A stretch of 64,000 nt of DNA, from positions 240,272 to 304,271 of the forward strand of contig NZ_MSXW01000022.1 in assembly GCF_001945445.1 (NCBI RefSeq). The letters run 5' to 3'. Source of the DNA: Pseudomonas sp. PA27(2017). GTDB taxonomy: Bacteria; Pseudomonadota; Gammaproteobacteria; Pseudomonadales; Pseudomonadaceae. Position 1 is the first letter of the stretch, and every line of letters begins with the position of its first letter. This document shows, piece by piece, positions 8,536-17,116 of the stretch. The notes beneath the pieces are model-generated. The model saw only the letters and a program-made list of their open reading frames with translations, ran no database searches and had not been told where the DNA came from. A program made the translations under genes and the position numbers.

Positions 8536-9764
8536 TTCCCGTTGCCTGCCAGAGCGCGATAAAGCTCGGCACGTCGTGGCTTACGCAATTGATGACGGAT
8601 GGCCCGGTAACAGGCTAGGCTGCCCAAGCCAGCGAAGCCGATCACCAGACACATGGGCCGTGCCGTGCCGTCGGCCAGCGCGCTGACCACCCAGCTGAAT
8701 AGCGCGCCACAGGCGAATTGCAGCGAAATGCCGAGGCCCACGGCGGCACCGGCATTACCCGGAAACAGGCTCATCAGGCTGGCGATGCAGTTGGCACCGA
8801 TCAGGCCGCTGATGCCCATGAACAACAGTACGCCAACGGTGATGGAAAACGGCTGCCCCCAGCCGGCCAGGCCAATGACGATCAGCAGTGCGCCAGCGCA
8901 GGCGGCTACGGCGCTGCCAACGCCGAGCATCTGCAACGGGCCGAGACGACGCACCAGGCGCGCATTGATGACGGTGGCCAGGATGATGCCGAGGATGTTC
9001 AAGCCGAACAGCAGGCTGAAGGCCCGCGGCGAAAAGCCGAAGTGGTGGATGAACAAGAACGGCGACGCGGTGATGAAGGCGAACATGCCGCCCACCGACA
9101 GCCCCATGGCGAGGATGTAGCACAGCGCCAACGGGTCGCGCAGCACTGCACCGTAATGAATGAAGGAGGCCAATACCGAACGGGTGCGTGCATCAGCGGG
9201 CAAGCTCTCCTGCAGGGACGTCGTCACCGCCAGCAGGCAGGCGCCGCCGAGCAGCGACAGCATGACGAAGATGGTGCGCCAGCCGCCGAGCAGCACCAGA
9301 TAGGTGCCCAGAATCGGCGCCAGCAACGTGGCGACCATTGCGATCACGTGCATCAGCGACAGCACACGCGCCGCCTCGCTCAGCGGGAACAGGTCACGCA
9401 CCACGGTTCTGGCCAGCACCAGTGCGCCGGCACCGCCGACCGCCTGCACGAAGCGCAGCACGATCAGTTGCTCGACGCTTGCCACCCAGATGCAGCCCAG
9501 CGAAGCGAGGATGTACAACACCAGGCTGCCCAGCAACAGGCGACGGCGCCCGTAGCGATCCGACAGTGGCCCGTACAGCAGCATCCCCGAGCAGAGACCG
9601 GCCAGGAACACGCCGATGGTCAGTTGCACGCGCGCATCCTGAGTACCCAGGTCGCGCGCGATGTCCGGCAGGCTCGGCAGGTAGGTGTCGATGGACAGCG
9701 GCGAAAAAGCGGCGAGCGTGGCCAGCAACCACACGAGCCCGCGTGGCCGGGTAAGCGAAGACAT
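8532..9764 (-). CDS. Bcr/CflA-type MFS multidrug transporter
   Basis: A 410-residue transporter with 12 predicted membrane spans. The start LLATLAAFSPLSIDTYLPSL and the loop GPLSDRYGRRRLLLGSLVLY are typical of the Bcr/CflA drug:proton antiporter group (chloramphenicol, bicyclomycin and similar). Antiporter motif C-like glycines follow (VGGAGALVLARTVVRDLF). It lies 30 bp downstream of the AraC-type regulator on the same strand, so the two may be co-transcribed. It might export a pathway substrate or toxic intermediate of the neighbouring catabolic operon, but that rests only on position. Confidence 0.93.
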   Translation of the reverse strand: MSSLTRPRGLVWLLATLAAFSPLSIDTYLPSLPDIARDLGTQDARVQLTIGVFLAGLCSGMLLYGPLSDRYGRRRLLLGSLVLYILASLGCIWVASVEQLIVLRFVQAVGGAGALVLARTVVRDLFPLSEAARVLSLMHVIAMVATLLAPILGTYLVLLGGWRTIFVMLSLLGGACLLAVTTSLQESLPADARTRSVLASFIHYGAVLRDPLALCYILAMGLSVGGMFAFITASPFLFIHHFGFSPRAFSLLFGLNILGIILATVINARLVRRLGPLQMLGVGSAVAACAGALLIVIGLAGWGQPFSITVGVLLFMGISGLIGANCIASLMSLFPGNAGAAVGLGISLQFACGALFSWVVSALADGTARPMCLVIGFAGLGSLACYRAIRHQLRKPRRAELYRALAGNGN

Positions 9765-9794
9765 TAGGGCGGTCTCGGGTTGGCGAAAAGAGAA

Positions 9795-10742
9795 TCAACC
9801 GGAAGCACGGCGGGTTTGCGATGGGTACTCGCCAAACAGGCCGCGGTAGTTTCGCGAGAAGTGGCTCAGGTGATAGAAGCCCATCTGCGCGGCCGCCTCA
9901 CCGACGCCACACGCGGTTGTCGAGGTGCTGGCCAGGCGCCGACGCACGGCATTGAGGCGCAGGTTGCGTAAATATTCCACCGGTGGAATGCCGGCAACCA
10001 CCTGGAAGCTGTTCTGCAGTGTGCGGCGGCTGACACGCAGGCGCTCGCACAGATCCAGCACGCTCAGCGGCTCGTCGACGCAGTCTAGGGCCAGCTCCTG
10101 GCTCTTCTTCACTAGGTAGGAGCTTACCGCCAGGTTGCCATGGCGCCCGCGATGCTCACGCTGCGCACTGCCGAACAGGTCCAGCAACGCATCGATGAGC
10201 CCGTCCTCGAGCAGCCGCTCGGCAGCCACGCTGACGCCCCCAGAGGCCTGCAACAAGTGCTGGAACACCGGATAGACCTGTTGCTGGAAGCGCTTGAGCG
10301 CCGCATCCGGCACATCGATCTGCGAAGCACTCTTGAGCAGGTCGAGCTGTTGCTGGGGCAACTCCAGGGCGGCGAGCTTGGCGAAGCGCACGGTGTCCAC
10401 GGTCACGGCGAAAAAGTGGGTGCCTTCCGGGGCATGCAGCAGAAACTCCTCGCCGTCACGCAGCAGCACCACGCTGTGGGCACCCACCTCGTGCTTCTGC
10501 ACCACTGGCGCACAGGCCGAGCTGAGCACCAGGGCCAGGCACAGGCGCCCTTTCGGGGCATACCCATGTTGCACGACACGCTTGTCGAGCACTTCCTGGA
10601 AGATCTGGAAGCGCTCGGAAGATACCTGCTGCAATTGCGTGCTCAGGCTGCCGCGACCGAGCTGGTCGTACACCTGACGCCAGCCGAGAATCGACCCGGC
10701 GTGTTGTTGCGGGTCATTGAAGGATCGAACTTCTGCGAACAT
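9795..10742 (-). CDS. AraC-family transcriptional regulator
   Basis: A 315-residue regulator. The C-terminal 110 residues carry the two-helix-turn-helix AraC domain (LSVLDLCERLRVSRRTLQNS, and VGEAAAQMGFYHLSHFSRNY followed by RGLFGEYPSQTRR). The N-terminal 200 residues form an effector domain with no clear homologue I can name. The ATG at 10742 has a GGAG ribosome site; earlier in-frame starts give a non-conserved extension. It lies 142 bp downstream of the last catabolic gene on the same strand and 30 bp before the MFS gene. It is a plausible activator of the catabolic operon or of the transporter. Confidence 0.93.
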   Translation of the reverse strand: MFAEVRSFNDPQQHAGSILGWRQVYDQLGRGSLSTQLQQVSSERFQIFQEVLDKRVVQHGYAPKGRLCLALVLSSACAPVVQKHEVGAHSVVLLRDGEEFLLHAPEGTHFFAVTVDTVRFAKLAALELPQQQLDLLKSASQIDVPDAALKRFQQQVYPVFQHLLQASGGVSVAAERLLEDGLIDALLDLFGSAQREHRGRHGNLAVSSYLVKKSQELALDCVDEPLSVLDLCERLRVSRRTLQNSFQVVAGIPPVEYLRNLRLNAVRRRLASTSTTACGVGEAAAQMGFYHLSHFSRNYRGLFGEYPSQTRRASG

Positions 10743-10884
10743 GATCGGTGCACTCCACGGCTTGTGTGTAACGCTTCGCCACACGCGGCTCTGGCGGTGA
10801 AAGACGCTGTAGCGAAACGCGCACTTCCCCTTCCCGGCCACATTTATCGTTATTCGCGACACCACCTAAACAGGCGATATGCCA

Positions 10885-11667
10885 CTACAGGCTCTCCGGC
10901 CCTTGCCCCGCTTGGAACTGCAGAGCCAAATCCATGCCAAGCATGCTCAGCCGGTAGCCACCAGGCTCGATGGCAACGGGTGGTAACAGCGCACCGGAGA
11001 GGATGATCTGTCCGGCACTGAGGCGATGCCCATCGGCCAGCAGCCGGCGGATCAACCAGCAGGCATTGCTCAGCGGCGACTCTTCACCGAGGCTGCTGAC
11101 TCCGTCGCCCAATGCACGGCCTTCATGCACCAGCCGATACTCCACCTGGGCATGACGCCGCGCGTCGAAGGGCTGGCGAGCGGACAGGCAATAGGCAGCA
11201 GCAGCCGAGTTGTCGGCAACGAAAGCGCCGGCCTCGAAACTCCAGTGTTGCCAGCGGCAATCAGCGATTTCGAAGGCCGCAGCCACTTCGCCGATGGCTC
11301 TGAGCAACTCCTCATCGCTGTAGAAACCTGGGTTGAGGTCCTGGCCAAGGATCACCGCCAGCTCGATTTCCAACTTGGGCTGGATCAATTGCGCGAGATC
11401 GACCGGCTGCCCCTCGGCAATCGCCATGGCGTCGGTCAACGCGCCATACACCGGCTCGCTCAGGCCGAAACGGCGCTGGGCTGCAGCACCGGCAAAGGCC
11501 ACCTTCCAGCCGCTCAGCCGTTCATGGCGCGCTTCACGGACCAGCACGCCCAGGCGCTGCAGCTCGTAACCGGCGGCCAGGTTCAGGCCGTCGCCCTGCT
11601 CGCGGGGCAGCGCCACCCGCTCACGGGCCGCCTGCAGCAGGCGCTGGGCCAGATTGGCCTGGCTCAT
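10885..11667 (-). CDS. 2-keto-4-pentenoate hydratase-like protein (MhpD/FAH family)
   Basis: A 260-residue protein of the MhpD/HpcG hydratase group. Visible motifs are LSGWKVAFAGAAAQRRFGLS, PVYGALTDAM and the acidic metal site LIQPKLEIELAVIL, followed by EVAAAFEIADCRW and ILSGALLPP. These enzymes add water to 2-hydroxypenta-2,4-dienoate, the product of meta-cleavage hydrolases. The start overlaps the stop of the FAD hydroxylase gene by four bases (ATGA). It is the last enzyme gene of the operon. No aldolase or acylating aldehyde dehydrogenase follows, so later steps must be encoded elsewhere. Confidence 0.9.
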   Translation of the reverse strand: MSQANLAQRLLQAARERVALPREQGDGLNLAAGYELQRLGVLVREARHERLSGWKVAFAGAAAQRRFGLSEPVYGALTDAMAIAEGQPVDLAQLIQPKLEIELAVILGQDLNPGFYSDEELLRAIGEVAAAFEIADCRWQHWSFEAGAFVADNSAAAAYCLSARQPFDARRHAQVEYRLVHEGRALGDGVSSLGEESPLSNACWLIRRLLADGHRLSAGQIILSGALLPPVAIEPGGYRLSMLGMDLALQFQAGQGPESL

Positions 11668-13268
11668 GACAGTTGCCCCTGCAGCTTGGCCAGCACGCTT
11701 TCGAGGCGCTCGGGCGTGGTGATCGCAGCGACGAAACGGTCCGGGCGTACCACCACCACGCAGTCGCGCACCTTGGAAAACCAGTTGCCGAGCTTGTTAT
11801 CGACGTCTTCCACGCTGATCACTCCGTCAGCGCTCAGCGGCTGGTTACGGCTGCCGCTGCGCGAGCGATTGACCTGGATGAATCGGGTATTCCAGCGTGC
11901 CCAATAGGCCCTGGTTTCGTCGCTGAGCTCGACCGTTGGGTTGACCCGGTAACCGAGCACCGCGTAGGAGTCGCCAAGCACTTCATCGAGCCGGCGCTTG
12001 TTGCGCTCGGCATCTTCGACGAAGGGCTGCACGAACAGCTGGCCAACCAGGTCGCCTTCGCGCAGCTCCTCGCGCTCGTGGTGCACCAGGCCCTTGATGA
12101 GTGTCGCCTTGGGTTTGAACTTGAACTCCAGGAGGTGCGAACGCAGGTTGTCGACGGTGTTCACTGCCTGGAACAGCCAATCGCGTACGCCGGCCATCAG
12201 CGGGTTGGTCAGGCCAAGCACGGCACCCATATTGTCGGCCAGGCTGATCAGGTCAGTGGCGTGACCGCGGCGCTCGACGTCGTAACTGGCGATGATCTTC
12301 GGCGACGCGCGGCCCTTGAGCACGGCGACCAGTTTCCAGGCCAGGTTGGCGACGTCACGCAGGCCGGAGTTCAGGCCCTGGCCGGCCCATGGCGGGGAAA
12401 TGTGCGCGGCGTCACCGACCAGTGCCACGCGGCCTTCGACGAAGCGCGCGGCGACCCGTGAATTGTGGGTGTAGGCGCGGATGCGCACGATTTCCAGCTC
12501 GTCCACCGCATCGCCGATGTGGTTGCGAATCAGTTGGCGGATGGTGCCCTCTTCGCACATCCTCGCCTCGTCCTCGCCTTCCTTGAGCATGAACTCCCAA
12601 CGGCGCTGGCGGTACGGCAGGTAGATGCACACGAACGGCCGCTCGGGGTCGGCGTGCAGTGCTGTGTACGGGGCGTCGAGGGAATCGTTGGTGACATCGA
12701 CCACCACCCATTTGCGCGGGTGGGTCATACCCAGCAGTTCGATGCCGAGTTTCTTGCGCACGCAGGAACGCCCGCCGTCGGCGCCGACCACGTATTGTGC
12801 ATGCAGCTCGTAGGGCTCGCCATCGGCGCCCTTGACCTGCAGGGTCACACCCTCCTCGTTCTGGCTGAGGTCGAGCATCTCGTGGCCCAGGCGCAAGTCG
12901 ACGCTGGTGTGGCGCGGCAACGCGTCACGCAGGGTGCCTTCGAGCAGCTGCTGCATGAAGATGTTGCGCATTGGCCAGCCATACTCGGCGGCCGTTGGTT
13001 TGACCTCGGCAAAGCACACGCCACGGGCGTTGTAATAACGCAGCGGCACATCGCAGATCATGTCGCGAATGGCGATGTCGGCGATGCCGATGCCCTGCAG
13101 TACGCGCAGCGCCTCATCGTCCATACCGACCGCACGCGGGTACGGGAGGATGCCCTCGGCCAGCTCCAACACCACGCACTCTATTGCGTGATGGCCCATG
13201 TAGTGGGCCATGGCGATGCCGTTTGGCCCTCCGCCGACGATGACTACCTGAGTCGTCTCGCGTTTCAT
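11664..13268 (-). CDS. FAD-dependent aromatic-ring hydroxylase (MhpA-like)
   Basis: A 534-residue class A flavoprotein monooxygenase. It has the dinucleotide-binding start VVIVGGGPNGIAMAHYMG, the DG motif VVGADGGRSCVRKKLG, and the GD motif VALVGDAAHISPPWAGQGLN. The length fits 3-(3-hydroxyphenyl)propionate hydroxylases and their relatives. Such enzymes use NAD(P)H and O2 to add a hydroxyl ortho to an existing one, giving the catechol for ring cleavage. The ATG at 13268 is preceded by an AGGTGAA ribosome site; an upstream in-frame extension overlaps the previous gene and is not conserved-looking. The actual substrate is unknown. Confidence 0.93.
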   Translation of the reverse strand: MKRETTQVVIVGGGPNGIAMAHYMGHHAIECVVLELAEGILPYPRAVGMDDEALRVLQGIGIADIAIRDMICDVPLRYYNARGVCFAEVKPTAAEYGWPMRNIFMQQLLEGTLRDALPRHTSVDLRLGHEMLDLSQNEEGVTLQVKGADGEPYELHAQYVVGADGGRSCVRKKLGIELLGMTHPRKWVVVDVTNDSLDAPYTALHADPERPFVCIYLPYRQRRWEFMLKEGEDEARMCEEGTIRQLIRNHIGDAVDELEIVRIRAYTHNSRVAARFVEGRVALVGDAAHISPPWAGQGLNSGLRDVANLAWKLVAVLKGRASPKIIASYDVERRGHATDLISLADNMGAVLGLTNPLMAGVRDWLFQAVNTVDNLRSHLLEFKFKPKATLIKGLVHHEREELREGDLVGQLFVQPFVEDAERNKRRLDEVLGDSYAVLGYRVNPTVELSDETRAYWARWNTRFIQVNRSRSGSRNQPLSADGVISVEDVDNKLGNWFSKVRDCVVVVRPDRFVAAITTPERLESVLAKLQGQLS

Positions 13269-13306
13269 GCTTTCACCTGTTTCTTGTAGGTTTTGGTGTA
13301 GTGCAG

Positions 13307-14143
13307 CTAGCCACGCCGTGCGCGCAGGTAGTCGCCGACCACCTGATTGAACAGCGCGCTCTGGTCGTCGTGAACGTAGTGGCTGGCGTCGTCGATCACG
13401 GTGGTCTGAATGTTCGGGTTGGCGCTCTGCAGCGCCTCCAGGGTTGGCAGCGGCAGGAAATCCGAACGACCACCGCGGATGAACAGCGTCGGGCAATCCA
13501 ATGCATGCACCGCCGGCCACAGGTCGGTCGGGGTGATGCTCAGACGCGCCTCGGCAATGCCTTGCTGGTCATGGCGCCAGGTGATGCCCTGCTCGGTTTC
13601 CTTCATCGAATGCGCCAGCCGCGAGGCCAAGCCCTCAGCCGACAGGCCCGGACGCGAGCGCTGCCAGAAAGCCCGCGCCTGCTCCCAGTCGGCGAAGTAC
13701 AGGGGGGTTTCGCGCATCTCGCGGCGGATCCGCTCGGCGCCGTCCCCCACGCTCGACGAGCCCGGGCCGATGTCCTCGATCACCAGGGCCGACAGGCGGC
13801 CCGGATGCTGGCGGGCGTACTCCAGGGCATTGGCGCCGCCCAGGGAATGGCCGACCAGCATGAAACGGTCCAGGTGCAGGTACTCGACCAGGTCTTCGAG
13901 GTCGCGCACGTAATACTCGGTGCAGTAGGTGCGGCTGTAGGCCCAGTCACTCAGTCCGCGTCCGCGTTGGTCGAGCGCATAGCAGCAGAACGCATCCCCC
14001 AGGGACTCGGCCAGCGATTGCCAGGTCTGCGCATAGGCGCGCAGGCCGTGCAGCAGGATCACCGGCGCGGCGTCCAGCTTGCCCCACTGCAAAAAGTGCA
14101 GCGGCAGCATCGAGCGGTTGTGGAAAAAGTGACTGTTGGACAT
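13307..14143 (-). CDS. Alpha/beta hydrolase, probable meta-cleavage product (C-C) hydrolase
   Basis: A 278-residue alpha/beta hydrolase. The oxyanion-loop motif LLHGLRAYAQTW, nucleophile elbow GHSLGG (Ser100) and catalytic His255 in ASHYVHDD are visible. Between the FAD hydroxylase and the extradiol enzyme genes, its natural role is hydrolytic cleavage of the ring-fission product, as MhpC or BphD do. An amidase or deformylase role, as NicD has in nicotinate breakdown, is possible if the substrate is a nitrogen heterocycle. Confidence 0.88.
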   Translation of the reverse strand: MSNSHFFHNRSMLPLHFLQWGKLDAAPVILLHGLRAYAQTWQSLAESLGDAFCCYALDQRGRGLSDWAYSRTYCTEYYVRDLEDLVEYLHLDRFMLVGHSLGGANALEYARQHPGRLSALVIEDIGPGSSSVGDGAERIRREMRETPLYFADWEQARAFWQRSRPGLSAEGLASRLAHSMKETEQGITWRHDQQGIAEARLSITPTDLWPAVHALDCPTLFIRGGRSDFLPLPTLEALQSANPNIQTTVIDDASHYVHDDQSALFNQVVGDYLRARRG

Positions 14144-14170
14144 GGCGGTTCTCCGGCCGGCGAGGTTCGA

Positions 14171-14773
14171 TCAGGTCAGCCCGTTGTCGCCCTTGATGGC
14201 GTCGGCGGTCAGGCCGCCCAGGCGTGCATGCAGGCGCCCGCGGGTGGCGAAGGCCCAGATGATGATCACTTCGTCAGGCGCCGGGCCGTCACCAAAGGAG
14301 GCCGATACGGTGTCGTAGTGCGAACGCACATAGAGGGCATCCTTGTGGGCCAGCGGAATGTCGATGGTCACACCCGGTGCGCCGCGCTTGCCGGTCGACG
14401 GCACCCATGACTTGCCGCCACCCAGGGCGACGCGAATCGGATCGGCGGCCGGGTTGGTCAGAAAGGCGTTGCCGTGCTCGTACTCACTGGCGCTGCCCAC
14501 CAGGCAGGCCTTGCCATAGCTGATCACGCTGCGACCGGCGGCCAGCTCATTGATACGACGGCCGAACTCCTTGCCGAGCAGCGGCGAATCATTGATCAGC
14601 TCATCGAGGTTTTCGCTGAAGCGCCCGGCGTAGGGGTTATGGATAGCCGCGGCGATCACGTACTTGAACACCGGCTCGCCATCGGCCAGTTGGCCGGTTT
14701 CGTTGGCGTGGGTTTCTTCGGTGAAGCTGTACCACTTGCGGATGTGGTAGCTGGCGAAATTCTTGGCTTTCAT
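14171..14773 (-). CDS. DUF1185 / 'amino acid synthesis' family protein
   Basis: A 200-residue soluble protein that I assign to Pfam PF06684 (DUF1185) from its start KNFASYHIRKWYSFTEETHA, the glycine-rich VALGGGKSWVPSTGKRGAPG and the end DEVIIIWAFATRGRLHARLG. As I recall, structures of this family show a chorismate-mutase-like fold, and its biochemical role is not established. Here it lies 15 bp after the extradiol dioxygenase gene and 27 bp before the hydrolase gene, so it is part of the catabolic transcript. An isomerase, tautomerase or deaminase-like step on a pathway intermediate would fit, but that is a guess. Confidence 0.85.
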   Translation of the reverse strand: MKAKNFASYHIRKWYSFTEETHANETGQLADGEPVFKYVIAAAIHNPYAGRFSENLDELINDSPLLGKEFGRRINELAAGRSVISYGKACLVGSASEYEHGNAFLTNPAADPIRVALGGGKSWVPSTGKRGAPGVTIDIPLAHKDALYVRSHYDTVSASFGDGPAPDEVIIIWAFATRGRLHARLGGLTADAIKGDNGLT

Positions 14774-14788
14774 CGGTATGTTCCTTGC

Positions 14789-15238
14789 TCAGAGGGGGTC
14801 GACGGTGAAGTTGCGGCTCGGTGCCCCGGCCGCCTTGAAACGCGCCTTGGCCAGCGCGTCGTCGTGTTCGGTTTCGAAGAAGAATTCCAGGCGGTTGCCG
14901 TCCGGGTCGTGGAAGTACAGGCCGTTGCCGATCTCGTGATCGGTGATCTTGACGATCTCCACACCCTTGCTCAGCAACATGCCGTACAGCTCGCGCAGCG
15001 TGGTCATGTCGCCGGCCACTTCCAGCCCGTAGTGCTGCAGGCCCAGCCCGCCCTGATGGGCGCCGGGCTCGGCCTTGATCAGTGCGATGTCGTGGTGCTT
15101 GCTGCCAAACGCCATCATCACCCAGGCCTCGCCGCGGGCACTTTCATGCATGCCCAGCACATCGGCGTACCACAGTGCCGAAGCGTCAGGGTCGGTGACG
15201 AATAGCGAGATATGGGTGCGCAAGATGTCGATTTTCAT
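14789..15238 (-). CDS. One-domain type I extradiol dioxygenase (VOC family)
   Basis: A 149-residue vicinal-oxygen-chelate protein. Probable Fe(II) ligands are His9, His69 and Glu118. Residues 99-118, TDHEIGNGLYFHDPDGNRLE, satisfy the published extradiol dioxygenase pattern (H, 5-7 residues, hydrophobic-Tyr, two residues, D-P-x-G, 2-3 residues, E). His101 and Tyr108 correspond to conserved active-site residues of that group. Classic extradiol enzymes have two such modules; one-domain versions are known but less common. It is expected to open the catechol ring made by the FAD hydroxylase. An alternative glyoxalase-like role is less likely given the operon. Confidence 0.85.
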   Translation of the reverse strand: MKIDILRTHISLFVTDPDASALWYADVLGMHESARGEAWVMMAFGSKHHDIALIKAEPGAHQGGLGLQHYGLEVAGDMTTLRELYGMLLSKGVEIVKITDHEIGNGLYFHDPDGNRLEFFFETEHDDALAKARFKAAGAPSRNFTVDPL

Positions 15239-15248
15239 CGCATGGCCC

Positions 15249-16286
15249 TCACTTCTTGATGACGGACGTGTGCCCGGCCTTGATCTGCGCGACCGCAGGC
15301 GTCCACAGCACGTCGGCGATCTCGCTGAATTCGCGCCACTGTTTCTGCCAGCCGTTGCCGCCGTTCACCGAGGTGAATAGATGCCCGTACTTGGTGCCAG
15401 CGACGATCTGCTGCGGGTTGGCCGGGTTGAAAGCGATGGCCCAGACGCAGGAGTTGGGCTGCTGCGAAAGCGGCAGCACTTCCCAGGTGGCAGCGGCGTC
15501 ACGCGAGACCAGCACTTTGCTGGTGGTGCCTGGGGTGCCGTCGGAGATGCTCAGGTAGAGGGTGTCTTCGCTGCCCACCGGCGCATTGAGCACACGCACG
15601 TAGTACAGGCCGAAGGCTTCGGCGCCGATGACTCCGGTCCAGGTCGCGCCTTCGTCGAAACTGCGGTACACGGCGTTGACGCACACCACCACGATGATCT
15701 TCTTGCCATGGTTGGGCAGCACCACGATGTTGTGAACATCGGAGTTGTAGTCCCACAGCAGGCGGTCATCGACACGGGTGAAGGTGTCGCCGCCGTCGCG
15801 GCTGTGGAACAGGCCGCCCTCTTCCAGGCCGAACCAAACCTGGTTGCGGTCGGTCGGGTCGTAGGCAAACGCCAGCAGGCGCGGCTTGCTGACGCCCTCG
15901 CAGAACTCGGGAATCTCCACCGGTACGCGGTACCAGCTGGCGCCCGCATCGAGGGTGCGCCACAGCACGGCACGCGACGGTGCGCCGGTGCCGACGAAGA
16001 TGCGCTTGGCATCCTTGGGGTCGACCGCCACTTTCCACACCGTCTCGCCATTGAACGGCGAGTCGACGCGGGTCCACTTGCCGCCGGTATCGTGGCTCAC
16101 GCACAGGCCGACGTCGGTGCCGGCGTAGATCACTTCCGGCGCTTGCGGGCTGACGCTCAGCGAGCGGGTGATGGCGTCGAACTCGATGTCCTGGCCGAGG
16201 CCCAGACGATGCCAGGTCTTGCCGTCGTCGGCGCTGCGGATCACCGCTTGGCCGACGGTGGCCACCAACAGGGTTCCGTTGCTCAT
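15249..16286 (-). CDS. Seven-Asp-box (BNR/sortilin-like) beta-propeller protein
   Basis: A 345-residue protein built from seven Asp-box repeats: SADDGKTWHRL, SHDTGGKWTRV, TLDAGASWYRV, SRDGGDTFTRV, SFDEGATWTGV, SRDAAATWEVL and a degenerate SVNGGNGWQKQ. This pattern predicts a seven-bladed propeller. No signal peptide or membrane span is visible, so it is probably cytoplasmic. Related propellers include sialidases, Vps10 and the YCF48 assembly factor, but sialidase catalytic residues are not apparent. It lies between the SDR and dioxygenase genes with 10-bp gaps on both sides, so it is co-expressed with the enzymes. A lactonase-like, scaffolding or cofactor-assembly role is possible; none is shown. 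Confidence 0.85.
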   Translation of the reverse strand: MSNGTLLVATVGQAVIRSADDGKTWHRLGLGQDIEFDAITRSLSVSPQAPEVIYAGTDVGLCVSHDTGGKWTRVDSPFNGETVWKVAVDPKDAKRIFVGTGAPSRAVLWRTLDAGASWYRVPVEIPEFCEGVSKPRLLAFAYDPTDRNQVWFGLEEGGLFHSRDGGDTFTRVDDRLLWDYNSDVHNIVVLPNHGKKIIVVVCVNAVYRSFDEGATWTGVIGAEAFGLYYVRVLNAPVGSEDTLYLSISDGTPGTTSKVLVSRDAAATWEVLPLSQQPNSCVWAIAFNPANPQQIVAGTKYGHLFTSVNGGNGWQKQWREFSEIADVLWTPAVAQIKAGHTSVIKK

Positions 16287-16296
16287 GGTTGCCTCC

Positions 16297-17091
16297 TCAG
16301 ATGAAGATGCCGCGGGTCAGGCCGCCATCGATACCGATGGATTCGCCGGTAACAGCGGCCGCTTTTGGGGATGCCAGGAAACCGATCAGCCAGCCCATTT
16401 CGATTGGCTGCAGGGTGCGGCGGATAGGCGTGGAGTCGATATAGGCCTGCTCGACCTGTTGCGGGGTCTTGCCCTGCTTGACGCCTTCACGCTCGTACAG
16501 CTCGTGGATGTGCGGGGTGTCGACCACGCCGGGGTGGATCAGGTTGACGGTGATGCCCGACGGGCCGAGCTGGTCGGACAGGGTCTTGGTCATGTGGGTG
16601 ATGGCCAGGTTGCGCATGCCCGACAGCACCTTGCTGCCACGACCAGTGAGGCCACCGATGTTGATGATGCGACCGAAGCCGGCGGCCTTCATGTGCGGGG
16701 TCACCGCCTTGGCGCAGCGGAAGTAGCCGATCACCTTGGTGTTGAGGTCCGACAGCAGCTCGTCGTCGCCGGCGTGCTCGATGTCGTTGCGCACCACGCC
16801 GGACGGCGCAGCGGCACCGTTAACGAGGATGTCGATACGGCCGAAGTGATCCTTGGCCTGCTGCACCATGGTCGACACGGCCTGCATGTCGTTGGTGTCA
16901 CAGAACAGCGGCAGCACTTCATTGCCGGTTTGCGCAGTGATTTCCTCGGCGGCAGCGCGCAGGAATTCCATGCGGCGTGCGCAGATCACCACCTTGCAGC
17001 CTTCCTCGGAGAGAAAGCGCGCGACTTCTTTGCCGATGCCCATGCCGCCGCCGGTGACGATGGCGACGCGGTCTTTGAGTTGCAGATCCAT
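16297..17091 (-). CDS. SDR-family protein lacking the catalytic Tyr and Lys
   Basis: A 264-residue short-chain dehydrogenase/reductase. The cofactor motif TGGGMGIG (13-20), the NGAAAP stretch (91-96) and IDGGLTRG near the end are typical of classical SDRs. The usual YxxxK active site is absent: aligned on the following TKTLSDQLGPSGITVN, the Tyr position is Ser157 and the Lys position Asn161, and no Tyr occurs anywhere between residues 140 and 180. It may use another mechanism, act as a hydratase- or isomerase-like SDR, or have lost reductase activity. It follows the aldehyde dehydrogenase gene by 25 bp, with an AGAGGA ribosome site. Confidence 0.92.
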   Translation of the reverse strand: MDLQLKDRVAIVTGGGMGIGKEVARFLSEEGCKVVICARRMEFLRAAAEEITAQTGNEVLPLFCDTNDMQAVSTMVQQAKDHFGRIDILVNGAAAPSGVVRNDIEHAGDDELLSDLNTKVIGYFRCAKAVTPHMKAAGFGRIINIGGLTGRGSKVLSGMRNLAITHMTKTLSDQLGPSGITVNLIHPGVVDTPHIHELYEREGVKQGKTPQQVEQAYIDSTPIRRTLQPIEMGWLIGFLASPKAAAVTGESIGIDGGLTRGIFI

Positions 17092-17116
17092 GATGATTCC
17101 TCTTGTTATCGTGTGT

